A stretch of 64,000 nucleotides of DNA from Saccharina japonica (Eukaryota; Sar; Phaeophyceae; Laminariales; Laminariaceae), in NCBI GenBank assembly GCA_008828725.1, contig MEHQ01000128.1, positions 499,902 to 563,901 on the forward strand, written 5' to 3'. Each line of letters opens with the position of its first letter. Within the stretch, counting starts at the first letter, position 1. Under the pieces are notes generated by a model. It made no database searches and was not told the DNA's origin. It saw only the letters and a program-made list of their open reading frames with translations. A program made the position numbers and the translations under genes. Positions 45,241 through 55,339 of the stretch are shown piece after piece.

Positions 45241-45960
45241 GCCCGAGAAGTACGGATTTGTTTAGCTGCTATTTTGGTTATTTTATTTGATATTTGAAAC
45301 CACCTTTCCTTTCCCTTGGGGCAGGTTTCACTAAGTGAATTGCACACAATCGGGTATTGGTCCATGATGGATTGTATTTTTGAGTGAGATCCTGATTGTG
45401 TATATGCTTGGCAAACTAGACCACACGAGAAGACCCAGACACGATCAGAAACACACACGATAACAAACACCCAGACGAAAAGCGACGTGGAATCACAGCA
45501 AAAAATGTCCGCAAAGCTGAACAAACGGACGAACGAACTGTCAAACGCGCGGAACAATCAGACGCGTGCTACGCTAGGAGGTAGCACGTTCTGATTAAAA
45601 AAATACATTTCGTGGCTGCCGGGGGGGGGGGGGCTCGTTAACCCAATATGTTTTCGAACTTCGTTTGTTTTTTTCAGCGGATTTTCGTTTTATCCCTGTA
45701 TGCGCCATGCGACTCGACTCTTCATCGGGTTAAGCGTACGCGTAACGCCTACTGCAGGTATGGAGATCCTATACTATAATCAAGCGACTACCCTCAGAAA
45801 AAAGTTAGGCGCATCTTGAATATGATTGGCTTAGGCTCAGAGTTAGGGTCAGTTCTACTTTAGTCGTCTCGTACACAAGAGTTGTGCCCAACCGTTCTCT
45901 CCAATAAGTGGGAAGCTAAGCTAAAGCTAGCCCCCTTCGAAGTTGCCTGTCCAATTCACA
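45241..45960. other. Non-coding stretch in NCA2 intron
   Basis: Includes the short minisatellite patch at 45420-45480, a G-run near 45620-45632, and an imperfect hairpin CGTGCTACGCTAGGAGGTAGCACG near 45562-45585. No exon recognised. Confidence 0.4.
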
Positions 45961-45964
45961 ACAT

Positions 45965-46008
<44 letters not shown>
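45965..46008 (+). repeat. Poly-C tract of about 44 bases
   Basis: An almost pure C homopolymer directly before the 75-bp dispersed repeat at the X/C2 junction. Such a tract is a likely place for assembly or sequencing failure. Confidence 0.9.
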
Positions 46009-46009
<1 letters not shown>

Positions 46010-46085
46010 CCATTGCTCCGTCTCGAAAGGGATGCGTGGTCAATGGTCAAATGACTAAGGCAAGCAACAAATGAGTAGCCCCCCC
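46010..46085 (+). repeat. 75-bp dispersed repeat
   Basis: Full copy (CTCCGTCTCGAAAGGGATGC to CAACAAATGAGTA) about 60 nt downstream of the NCA2 exon 3 donor on the minus strand. Confidence 0.8.
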
Positions 46086-46146
46086 CACCCGCCATTGGGG
46101 CGGAGGAACCGACTCTAAACCCTCCGTACGATGAGCACGAGTTCAC

Positions 46147-46264
46147 CTGTATGAGCAGCATGCGCGGTATGCGTCCGTTAACGGTGCCGCGGAGGGCCCC
46201 TCTGGTCTCCTGCTCCAGCTGCCGGCTCACCACCGACATGTCCATGGTCTTCACCGCCTGCCGC
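46147..46264 (-). CDS. NCA2: NCA2/DGS1-like protein, exon 3
   Basis: A 118-nt exon between GTTTGGGTAG and CAG|gtgaac. Its first base completes the Arg codon left by exon 2 (48442-48581). It encodes RQAVKTMDMSVVSRQLEQET, then RGALRGTVNGRIPRMLLIQ. This fits the NCA2 signature, in which a GDMS.V...YE.E....L..L..G...R.LLIQ run precedes the AM..LD motif found in exon 4. Confidence 0.68.
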
Positions 46265-46951
46265 CTACCCAAACGTGTCGCAACGGTGGTGGTGCGTGCG
46301 TGCACCAGGTGGAAGGCGTAAAAAAAAAAAAAAAAAAAAAAGCAAACAAACAAACAAACAAATAAACAAACAAACTACCGGTATGGTAAAATTATGTGTG
46401 GTGTTAATGTTGCACATCTAGGAAGTTAACCTAAAAGTTGGCCTGTTACCCTAAGTCGACACCTTTTTATTTTTAAGACGCGCAGTTGCATGCCTCAAAA
46501 AAAGAGAGGGGGGTGATGTGGGTACCAGGTCCCCTTCCCCTAGATAGTACCGCCTCATTACACACAAGTTCAAGGTCACCCAAGAGGGTCCTCACTCCGT
46601 TCCGTGAAGGCCCGAGGCACCAACCCACCTCGGTGTGTCCTCCACACCACAACCACACTAGAGAGAACCTGCCAGGCGCTCCGCCCCACAGTATCAGGAA
46701 TTGAGATTGTTGGTCGGACGCCACGACGGATCTCCGGTTTTCAGGTGTTTTATACGTACGAAAAAACCTCCGGGTTCAGACTTTCTTTGTAAGGATCTCC
46801 GGCTTTCAACCACAGCTCAACCAGGGGCCGCCCTCCCTTATTGTTTAGGCGGTTGCGTCAATTAGCAGAGATATCTCGCTTCGCCCGTAACTTTACAGCA
46901 GTAGCGGTGCCGAACCATTCTTCGGGGAGGGGGGTGTACTCATTAGCCGCA

Positions 46952-47270
46952 TGTCGTGCACGGCCGTAGTCGTATGACCATAGACCCTCGCACCCCTACA
47001 AATGCCGGGACGGCACACGTTGGGTTTTCCACGCAACATCCACGCCAGCAGACATTGCTTGCACCAACGGCGAAGCGTCGTGAGGTATGTGAGCGAGTCG
47101 CGGGGGGGTGTACTTCATTTTCGTGCATAGCCGTAGTCGTATGACCATAGACCCTCGCACCCCTACAATGCCGGGACGGAGCATGTCGGGTTTTCACCAA
47201 CCAGACAGACATTGCTAGCACCAAGCGCGAAGCGTCGTGAGATGGTGAGCGAGTCGCATGAAGGGTGAGC
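46952..47270 (-). repeat. 130-bp dispersed repeat, tandem pair
   Basis: Two copies on the minus strand. The outer one (46952-47105) has a variant middle (CACACGTTGGGTTTTCCACG) compared with block C1. Confidence 0.78.
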
Positions 47271-48014
47271 TGCATCCTGCACCAAAGGGGGTGGGGGGGG
47301 GGGTAATTTACTTCTTCGTCTCGTACATAGCGGTGCGTCAACCATCGTGTCAGACACCAAACTTGGACGGAAACATAAGGATCGTTTTCACATTGATATG
47401 AAGACCAAGCGGTCCTTACATTTCCGTCCAGAGTGGTAAAAGCGGTAAAACCTTCTACTGGAGGATTTACGATGTACGTACAGTATATATATCTCATCTA
47501 AAAAAAAAACAGAAACGTCTTCTTGACATATATACAAAAACGGTGGGGATTGACACAATATTTTTCCGTCTCGTGTCTGGTATCGTGGTCCTCCGACTGG
47601 TGTACCTGGTCTGGTCCTTCTCGGGGTCTGCTATGTACCGTGGTGCCATAGTCGGGGTACAGCATTTCTGCCTCAAACTCACGCCTAAACCGGACACTTC
47701 GCGTCGTCTCAGAGATAAACTTGAAATGCCTTCAAGGGCAGATACTAAAGCCGCGGAGTCTGGCCTTCCTTTCTGCCATCCCCGTATACACCGTTCGACG
47801 CTGCCATCCATATGCGAGAAAGTCCGCCGCACAAGCGATTCTTAGCAGGATGTAGGCCACCCTTCATGCGACTCACCCAACAACCTCACGGCGTTTCGCG
47901 CTCGGTGCAAGAAATGTCTGTCTGGTCGGTGAAAACCCGACGTGCTCCGTCCCGGCATCGTAGGGATGCAAGGGGCTATGGTCACATATTACGTACGTAA
48001 TGAGGACACATATT
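47271..48014. other. NCA2 intron 2, right part, no gene seen
   Basis: Contains another 130-bp repeat at about 47865-47990. No exon with splice and domain support. Confidence 0.4.
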
Positions 48015-48364
48015 TATTTTTTTGTATTTTTTTTTTTTCTATCCCATTTATTATCTTAACCCTTCTCTTTTCTCTCCTTCCTTAGTGCGTAACTCAGATC
48101 CGGGGTCACAACAAGGCTCTTCTCCCTCCCCTCCCCACTACGGTCTTGCCTTGCATTTTTATCGCGAGAAGACTTTCAGCACTTTCTTCCTCTCGTCGAC
48201 TCTGCGTCGAATGTGCTCNATATCACACCACGCTATAAGGCGCTCTCGANATTGGTNTCTTATTTGTAAATAAAGTAAAAATCTCCATCCTACTGGAGAT
48301 TCGAACCTCTGGACCTCCAATGACAACAGTGTTCTGAAGTCTACCTACTACCACCGGGGCGACC
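48015..48364 (-). mobile_element. tRNA-derived SINE, copy 3
   Basis: Minus-strand SINE with head GGTCGCCCCGGTGGTAGTAG, box B GGTTCGAATCTCC (slightly degraded), the shared body and a poly-A tail. Three N bases (48219, 48250, 48257) fall inside it. Its partner in the other palindrome arm has a different head and different 3' flank. Confidence 0.78.
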
Positions 48365-48441
48365 GGTATCCTATCGTACCGATACCTGGTCTGGTCACTG
48401 CTGTGTATCGTGTCAAACCGCCGGGGGGTGTCCTTTCTCAC

Positions 48442-48581
48442 CTGATGTGGTCAGGAATCTTATTCCTCTTGTCGCCCAAGAAGTCGCGGAGCATGTTCTG
48501 TAGAGACGTCTCCGCATCGTCGATGGCGGCCCTGTCCATGAGGTTCGACCGCTCGCGAAACAAAATTTGATTCACGATTGC
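48442..48581 (-). CDS. NCA2: NCA2/DGS1-like protein, exon 2
   Basis: A 140-nt exon between ACGCGCCAG and ATCAG|gtgaga. It encodes AIVNQILFRERSNLMDRAAI, then DDAETSLQNMLRDFLGDKRN and KIPDHI plus two bases of Arg. The pattern ER..L.......A..SL..ML.DFL.D is as expected upstream of the DMS motif of NCA2 proteins. Upstream it follows exon 1 (49839-49938) in phase 0; downstream it joins exon 3 in phase 2. Confidence 0.65.
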
Positions 48582-48788
48582 CTGGCGCGTCTCAATCGAG
48601 CGTTTGCGCCGAAACGAAAGAGGGGAGGGGCGAAGTGCAAACGCATCGCCCATCAGTGCGTGTGTGTCACCGAGTCGCGAGGTTACGCGTGGCCCCGGGG
48701 CGGGACAAAAACGACCCCCCCGGCAACACTTTCGCGAAAAACAGCAGTAGTGCAGCGGTGCGCACTGAAGTTAAGCCGACTTTTACAG

Positions 48789-49254
48789 CAGACGAAACCA
48801 AAAAAGTGATTTTTCAATGCGTTCGTGTCTTTTTTCTCCCGGGGACGCTAAAAAATGTCCCCTTCTATCTGAACGAGCACTTGGTCAATTCTGAACGAGC
48901 CATTGGTCAATTTTCGAGAGAAGTCTAGTGGTATTGGCCGATTTTGCATGCTGAAAATTCCAACGGATGGACAACTGGCCAAGTTTCATTTTTTCGCCCG
49001 TTTTCAATAAAAAAGTCGAAACTAGCCGCCTGTTTCGTATTTTTCACCTGGTTTCGACAAAACAAATCGAAACTGGGCAGGTTGGCCTGAGTTGGCCATC
49101 TGCTAGAATTTCGAGCCTGCAAAATCCGCCAATTCCACTAGATTACTCTCGAAAATTGACCAATGCCTCGATGATATAGCAGGAGACAATTATCAGCGTC
49201 CCCGGGAGAAAAAGCCTGCGAACGTGTTGAAAAATCCTGTCATGGTTTCGTCTC
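48789..49254. mobile_element. Foldback element with GACGAAACC ends
   Basis: The left end GACGAAACCAAAAAAGTGAT, then TTTTTCAATGCGTTCG, is matched inversely by the right end. Both arms contain CTCCCGGGGACGCT and TTGGTCAATTTTCGAGAG. Arms are about 210 bp and the centre is near 49025. No ORF. Confidence 0.78.
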
Positions 49255-49838
49255 CCGCAATAGTCGTCCTTAACATTGGAGTAACGAAAAACCAAAACCG
49301 ACTGGGATGCTTGCCGTTTCGCTGTTTCTGCAGTCATATGCGGTTCGGGTCTTGCGATGAAAATAGCGGAACCGTGGCAAACGCTGAAATACGTATAAAC
49401 GGTTTACGGAAAATAACGTTAACGTGGGCCAAAAACCTTACGGCCAAACGCCTCATACGCTTACTATGCATCGACGTCGCTACCACGCTTTCTGGCAAAC
49501 CAAAACAAAACCAACGAGTCTTCACCAGGGACAAAATGCAACGCACGGGGGGAAAGGGGCGCCCTAGGGAGAACCACGTACACGCGCGGGGAGGGATGGC
49601 GGGCAACAAACAGGTGAAAAAAACGCCAGATTTTTTGTTCCAACTTTTACCGCTTTGCCCCTTCCGATCGCCGTTCCGCGGTAACGAAGTGTTGTACTAT
49701 GAACTTGAAGGAGGACAAAAGAAACGAAAAAAAAGAAGAAAAGGAACAAAAACAGGTCCGCACGAAACAGTAGAAAGAGACAGCGGATGGGCGTTTTGAA
49801 CGCATGGTATATACAAAGAAGGACAAAGAGCTTCCCAC

Positions 49839-49938
49839 CTGACAAGGACTCCAAAGCTGCTCAGAAAAGAATGTCGAGAGACCCGCTGCGGCCTCCGCCC
49901 TCACCCCGCGGAGCTCCGCCCAGTTGCTGCACAGGTAC
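49839..49938 (-). CDS. NCA2: NCA2/DGS1-like protein, putative exon 1 visible here
   Basis: A 100-nt segment between CTCGTCAG and CAG|gtggga on the minus strand. It encodes YLCSNWAELRGVRAEAAAGL and STFFSEQLWSPCQ, compatible with the W......F....L.P. stretch that precedes the exon 2 segment in the family. The phase 0 join to exon 2 is consistent. The acceptor choice and family fit are less certain than for exons 2-4. More 5' exons must exist and were not found. Confidence 0.5.
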
Positions 49939-50138
49939 CTGACGAGCGGCGGCGGCGACGGCGGCGGCGGTGGTCGTCGAAGTTACCATCACGGCGGGGG
50001 ACGACGTTGCCGACAGAGTGCTTGGCTCGGTCGACCGGTCAGTTTCATGAGGTGGCATCGCCGATCGCCCGATCAACTCTTCCGCAGTTACTCCCCCGCG
50101 CCTTACAACTGCAACCATATCGTCTCCTTTTTCTGCCA

Positions 50139-50230
50139 AACTAATTAAAATCCTCTCGCCCTTCCGTCAAAGCTAATGAATATCGTCTCCCTCTTTTGTC
50201 AAAGCTAATTAATATCGTCTCCTATTGTAT
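50139..50230. repeat. Three-unit tandem repeat near palindrome centre
   Basis: Units of about 33 bp, TCAAAGCTAATTAATATCGT followed by CTCC, are repeated three times. The mirror image lies at about 50525-50620. Confidence 0.7.
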
Positions 50231-50293
50231 ACGTCAATGTGGGCTACTGAATCAACAAGGCTTTTAGTCGAAGCCGTATTTTGAAGGCTAGGG

Positions 50294-50454
50294 GCAAGCT
50301 ATTTTGGAATTCACTATCTCTCTCTTTCTTCCTCCTCCCTATGTGGCCTATGATGCATCGTCGATGCCTCTCGAGTAGCTCAAAGTCAGGTCCACCAGCC
50401 CGACGTTGTTGTTTGATGGAGAGAGGTAATTTAATTTCAAATATAGGCTTATGT
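50294..50454. other. Palindrome spacer (161 bp)
   Basis: Unique sequence between the arms, including a small perfect hairpin GCATCGTCGATGC. No coding potential. Confidence 0.85.
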
Positions 50455-50809
50455 CCCTAGCCTTCAAAATACGGCTTCGACTAAAAGCTTTGTTGATTCA
50501 GTAGCCCACATTGACGTATACCAATAGGAGACGATATAATAGCTTTGACAAAAGAGGGAGACGATATTCATTAGCTTTGACAAAGAGGGCGAGAGGATTT
50601 TAATTAGTTTGGCAGAAAAAGGAGACGATATGGTTGCAGTTGTAAGGCGCGGGGGAGTAACTGCGGAAGAGTTGATCGGGCGATCGGCGATGCCACCTCA
50701 TGAAACTGACCGGTCGACCGAGCCAAGCACTCTGTCGGCAACGTCGTCCCCCGCCGTGATGGTAACTTCGACGACCACCGCCGCCGCCGTCGCCGCCGCC
50801 GCTCGTCAG

Positions 50810-50909
50810 GTACCTGTGCAGCAACTGGGCGGAGCTCCGCGGGGTGAGGGCGGAGGCCGCAGCGGGTCTCTCGACATTCTTTTCTGAGCAGCTTTGGAGT
50901 CCTTGTCAG
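50810..50909 (+). pseudogene. NCA2: NCA2-like putative exon 1, inverted copy
   Basis: Mirror of 49839-49938 on the plus strand. It keeps both splice sites, but the rest of the gene after exon 2 is absent in this direction. Confidence 0.48.
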
Positions 50910-51494
50910 GTGGGAAGCTCTTTGTCCTTCTTTGTATATACCATGCGTTCAAAACGCCCATCCGCTGTCTCTTTCTACTGTTTCGTGCGGACCTGTTTTT
51001 GTTCCTTTTCTTCTTTTTTTTCGTTTCTTTTGTCCTCCTTCAAGTTCATAGTACAACACTTCGTTACCGCGGAACGGCGATCGGAAGGGGCAAAGCGGTA
51101 AAAGTTGGAACAAAAAATCTGGCGTTTTTTTCACCTGTTTGTTGCCCGCCATCCCTCCCCGCGCGTGTACGTGGTTCTCCCTAGGGCGCCCCTTTCCCCC
51201 CGTGCGTTGCATTTTGTCCCTGGTGAAGACTCGTTGGTTTTGTTTTGGTTTGCCAGAAAGCGTGGTAGCGACGTCGATGCATAGTAAGCGTATGAGGCGT
51301 TTGGCCGTAAGGTTTTTGGCCCACGTTAACGTTATTTTCCGTAAACCGTTTATACGTATTTCAGCGTTTGCCACGGTTCCGCTATTTTCATCGCAAGACC
51401 CGAACCGCATATGACTGCAGAAACAGCGAAACGGCAAGCATCCCAGTCGGTTTTGTTTTTCGTTACTCCNATGTTAAGGACGACTATTGCGGGA

Positions 51495-51954
51495 GACGAA
51501 ACCATGACAGGATTTTTCAAACGTTCGCAGGCTTTTTCTCCCGGGGACGCTGATAATTGTCTCCTGCTATATCATCGAGCATTGGTCAATTTTCGAGAGT
51601 AATCTAGTGGAATTGGCGGATTTTACAGGCTCGAAATTCTAGCAGATGGCCAACTCAGGCCAACCTGCCCAGTTTCGATTTGTTTTGTCGAAACCAGGTG
51701 AAAAATACGAAACAGGCGGCTAGTTTCGACTTTTTTATTGAAAACGGGCGAAAAAATGAAACTTGGCCAGTTGTCCATCCGTTGGAATTTTCAGCATGCA
51801 AAATCGGCCAATACCACTAGACTTCTCTCGAAAATTGACCAATGGCTCGTTCAGAATTGACTAATTGCTCGTTCAGATAGAAGGGGACATTTTTTAGCGT
51901 CCCCGGGAGAAAAAAGACACGAACGCATTGAAAAATCACTTTTTTGGTTTCGTC
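51495..51954. mobile_element. Foldback element (mirror of 48789-49254)
   Basis: Same GACGAAACC ends and GGGGACGCT motifs in inverted order. Confidence 0.76.
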
Positions 51955-52163
51955 TGCTGTAAAAGTCGGCTTAACTTCAGTGCGCACCGCTGCACTACTG
52001 CTGTTTTTCGCGAAAGTGTTGCCGGGGGGGTCGTTTTTGTCCCGCCCCGGGGCCACGCGTAACCTCGCGACTCGGTGACACACACGCACTGATGGGCGAT
52101 GCGTTTGCACTTCGCCCCTCCCCTCTTTCGTTTCGGCGCAAACGCTCGATTGAGACGCGCCAG

Positions 52164-52303
52164 GCAATCGTGAATCAAATTTTGTTTCGCGAGCGGTCGA
52201 ACCTCATGGACAGGGCCGCCATCGACGATGCGGAGACGTCTCTGCAGAACATGCTCCGCGACTTCTTGGGCGACAAGAGGAATAAGATTCCTGACCACAT
52301 CAG
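52164..52303 (+). pseudogene. NCA2: NCA2-like exon 2, inverted copy
   Basis: Same 140-nt exon as 48442-48581, on the plus strand, with the donor ATCAG|gtgaga. The DNA that follows on the plus strand lacks NCA2 exons 3 and 4 and enters PUS7 block B2 at 53719, so it is not part of a complete gene here. Confidence 0.6.
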
Positions 52304-52379
52304 GTGAGAAAGGACACCCCCCGGCGGTTTGACACGATACACAGCAGTGACCAGACCAGGTATCGGTACGATAGGATAC

Positions 52380-52715
52380 CGGTCGCCCCGGTGGTCTAAC
52401 AGGTAACCACGAAACCTGTTTGTTAGGTTGGAGGTCGAGGGTTCGAGTCTCCATAGGATGGAGATTTTTATTTTTCAAATAGGAACCAACTGAGGCNTTA
52501 TTATAGCTGGGTATGTNAGCAAATTCGCGAGAGTTGACGAGGGAAGAAAGTGGCTGAGTCTTCTCGCGATAAAAATGCAAGGCACGACCCGTATAGTGGG
52601 AGGAGGAGGGAGAGAAGAGCCTGCTGTGTGACCCCGGATCTGAGTTACGACTAAGAAGGAGAGAAAAAAGAAGGGTTAAGATAATAAATGGGATAGACAA
52701 AAAAACAAAAACAAA
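52380..52715 (+). mobile_element. tRNA-derived SINE, copy 4
   Basis: Plus-strand head GGTCGCCCCGGTGGTCTAAC with box-A-like GGTCTAACAGG and box B GGTTCGAGTCTCC, then the body ending AATAAATGGGATAGAC and an A-rich tail. N bases are at 52497 and 52517. It is nearly the same sequence as the SINE at 34008-34328. Confidence 0.83.
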
Positions 52716-53469
52716 AAAGTGGGGGGGTGTCCCATAGTCGTATATGTGACCATAGCCCCTTGCATCCCTACGATGCCGGGACGGAGCACGTCGGGTTTTC
52801 ACCGACCAGACAGACATTTCTTGCACCGAGCGCGAAACGCCGTGAGGTTGTTGGGTGAGTCGCATGAAGGGTGGCCTACATCCTGCTAAGAATCGCTTGT
52901 GCGGCGGACTTTCTCGCATATGGATGGCAGCGTCGAACGGTGTATACGGGGATGGCAGAAAGGAAGGCCAGACTCCGCGGCTTTAGTATCTGCCCTTGAA
53001 GGCATTTCAAGTTTATCTCTGAGACGACGCGAAGTGTCCGGTTTAGGCGTGAGTTTGAGGCAGAAATGCTGTACCCCGACTATGGCACCACGGTACATAG
53101 CAGACCCCGAGAAGACCAGACCAGGTACACCAGTCGGAGGACCACGATACCAGACACGAGACGGAAAAATATTGTGTCAATCCCCACCGTTTTTGTATAT
53201 ATGTCAAAAAGACGTTTCTGTTTTTTTTTAGATGAGATATATATACTGTACGTACATCGTAAATCCTCCAGTAGAAGGTTTTACCGCTTTTACCACTCTG
53301 GACGGAAATGTAAGGACCGCTTGGTCTTCATATCAATGTGAAAACGATCCTTATGTTTCCGTCCAAGTTTGGTGTCTGACACGATGGTTGACGCACCGCT
53401 ATGTACGAGACGAAGAAGTAAATTACCCCCCCCCCCACCCCCTTTGGTGCAGGATGCAGCTCACCCTTC

Positions 53470-53718
53470 ATGCGACTCGCTCACCATCTCACGACGCTTC
53501 GCGCTTGGTGCTAGCAATGTCTGTCTGGTTGGTGAAAACCCGACATGCTCCGTCCCGGCATTGTAGGGGTGCGAGGGTCTATGGTCATACGACTACGGCT
53601 ATGCACGAAAATGAAGTACACCCCCCCGCGACTCGCTCAACAACCTCACGACGCTTCGCCGCTTGGTGCAAGCAATGTCTGGCTGGTTGGTGAAAACCCA
53701 ACGCGCTCCGTCCCGGCA
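53470..53718 (+). repeat. 130-bp dispersed repeat, tandem pair, cut at block junction
   Basis: Two copies in plus orientation. The second is cut after CTCCGTCCCGGCA, where exon 3 sequence of block B2 starts. Confidence 0.8.
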
Positions 53719-53893
53719 ACCTCCAAACCAAGACCTGTAGTGACGCGGAAGACACGAGCGTGCAGCGCATCTCCGTGTTCTGGAGCAGACGCCCCCGCGG
53801 CGGTAAGCGGAAGCGTGGCCGCACAGACGGAGGCGACGACTCAGCAGGACGCGCCGGAGATGTCGAGGGGGTGACGGGGAGAGACGCCGCAAG
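53719..53893 (+). pseudogene. PUS7: PUS7 exon 3, copy 2, lacking its acceptor
   Basis: The block begins 10 nt inside exon 3 (ACCTCCAAACC), so the CATAACAGAG acceptor and first codons are missing and replaced by the 130-bp repeat. The rest of the exon and its donor are unchanged. Confidence 0.75.
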
Positions 53894-54639
53894 GTACATA
53901 ACTATAACGGGGGGACGCGTGCTATACGCGATAGGGGTACTGTACCTTTTGGGGGGGGACGAAAAAAAACCCAGTGTAGGGTGGGTGGGATTTTCTTGAC
54001 TTTTTTTTCCATGGTCTTTACTTTTTCTGCTCCTCGCTGATATCTCGTCGAGAATTTTGGGGACGGTAGCACGAGGTAGCTCGCTTCATACAATTTCCAA
54101 GTATTTTTTTCCGAAATATGTGGTTCCAAATTTTGTCCCAACCGCGGGAACCTCTGATCGGCTAAAACGATATTTTACTGCTGCAGTGTTCTTCGTCTCT
54201 GTTACCGAGCGTTTAATTTAAGTACTGGGCCGGATGAGGCCTCCTGCCCCGGCCGGCGGTCCCACCCAAACTTCTTATCCCTCTGCTGAGCACCAGCCTG
54301 GAGCCATGTTACTTCACCTCACCCAAAGTTACATTACTTGTGATGAAACGTTCCAAGGGTGTGTTAGGTAAGGTATACCTATACCCGGGTAACTTTTTGA
54401 GGTCGTACCTAAAGTACCTATATCTTAGGTAAGGTATTGACGGCCGTACCTAACGTACCTAAAACTTAGGTAAGGTATTGAGCCACTTGTTTTTGGCTGC
54501 CGTGAAAATTAGCAATGATCGTCGCTCGTAATTGATGGATGATTGATGGCCATGATGATGGTGACGATGATGATAATGGTAATTATGACGATGATGATGA
54601 TGGTGTACGTAGCGTACTGTAGAATCAAAACACATCACG

Positions 54640-54773
54640 GTGCTTTTGCGCTTTTGATGCAAGCAATGTCTGCCTAGTCGGTAAAAAAACTCGACGTGCT
54701 CCGTCCCGGCATTGTAGGGACGCGAAGCTCTATGATCATGGGACTACGGCCGTGCATGACATGAGTACGATTA
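54640..54773 (+). repeat. 130-bp dispersed repeat (duplicate of 38652-38785)
   Basis: Same sequence as the block B1 copy. Confidence 0.68.
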
Positions 54774-55269
54774 CGGCCATACATGAATATCGAGTACACC
54801 CCCTTCCCGATACTTGCCCTATGTGCCCTCGCCAAATCGCGCAAAAACAAAATTAATCGACCCTCACTTGACCGCTTACTAACTTCGTACAACCATTTTT
54901 GGGGACAAAGTACTTGGCATTAGTGTGGGGGACTTTTTTTCAGTGGTTTTAAGGGTTAAGAACTGCAACCAGTTTTCTTGGACATACTATATATACTTGG
55001 AATTAGTGGATGACACTTTTTTCGTTTTCTTGGACATACGACACACTTGGAATTAGAGAAGGACACCTTTTTTCAGTAGTGTAGGTAAGGGTTATAATCA
55101 TCTCTCCCGTCGCTTTAGGGATTCTCGTACCCTCCCCGGCGGGTCTGGCTCCGACTAAACGCGCAGCGATTTTCGCGTTGGGATGTTGTCTCCCTTGCTG
55201 CGTCACGCGCGCGTTTCGGGGGGCATACAGTCGCGGTTCGCAAGGGGGGGCTACCGGCGGCGGGGGCAG

Positions 55270-55339
55270 GGCTTGGGTAAGGTTTGCCCTGCGCAAGGAG
55301 GGCCGGGAGCATCACCGAGTGGCAACCTCTCTTGCTAAG
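55270..55339 (+). CDS. PUS7: PUS7 exon 4, copy 2
   Basis: Same as 39282-39351, encoding AWVRFALRKEG...SLAK. Splice sites unchanged. Confidence 0.8.

Larger units (their letters stand above)
46009..47020. repeat. Block C, copy 2
   Basis: Near-identical to 18190-19230. Similarity begins in the 75-bp repeat and drops inside the 130-bp repeat near 47010. Homopolymer lengths differ from copy 1. Confidence 0.85.
47050..50293. repeat. Palindrome left arm (block D)
   Basis: About 3.2 kb that recurs in reverse complement at 50455-53718, with a 161-bp spacer between. The outer edge is blurred because it lies in the 130-bp repeat family. Differences between arms cluster in the SINE and in a few single bases; four of the window's N bases lie within or near the SINEs. 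Confidence 0.92.
50455..53718. repeat. Palindrome right arm (block D inverted)
   Basis: Reverse complement of about 47050-50293. Its outer 130-bp repeats resemble those of block C1 (19172-19460) more than those of C2, then the arm stops at CCGTCCCGGCA and block B copy 2 begins. Confidence 0.92.

Noticed and set aside
44894-45557. Cys/Val/Phe-rich membrane protein on the minus strand
   Set aside because: The frames are produced by the ACACGA minisatellite. The composition is wholly explained by the repeat, apart from the 23-codon NCA2 exon.
49224-49799. A 191-codon plus-strand frame within the palindrome arm
   Set aside because: No recognisable domain, and it overlaps the foldback element at its start. 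The mirrored arm differs at the 5' end.
50609-50887. A 92-codon plus-strand protein near the palindrome centre
   Set aside because: Its end overlaps the putative NCA2 exon in a different frame, and the rest is Ala/Thr low complexity without support. A 5' NCA2 exon here cannot be excluded.
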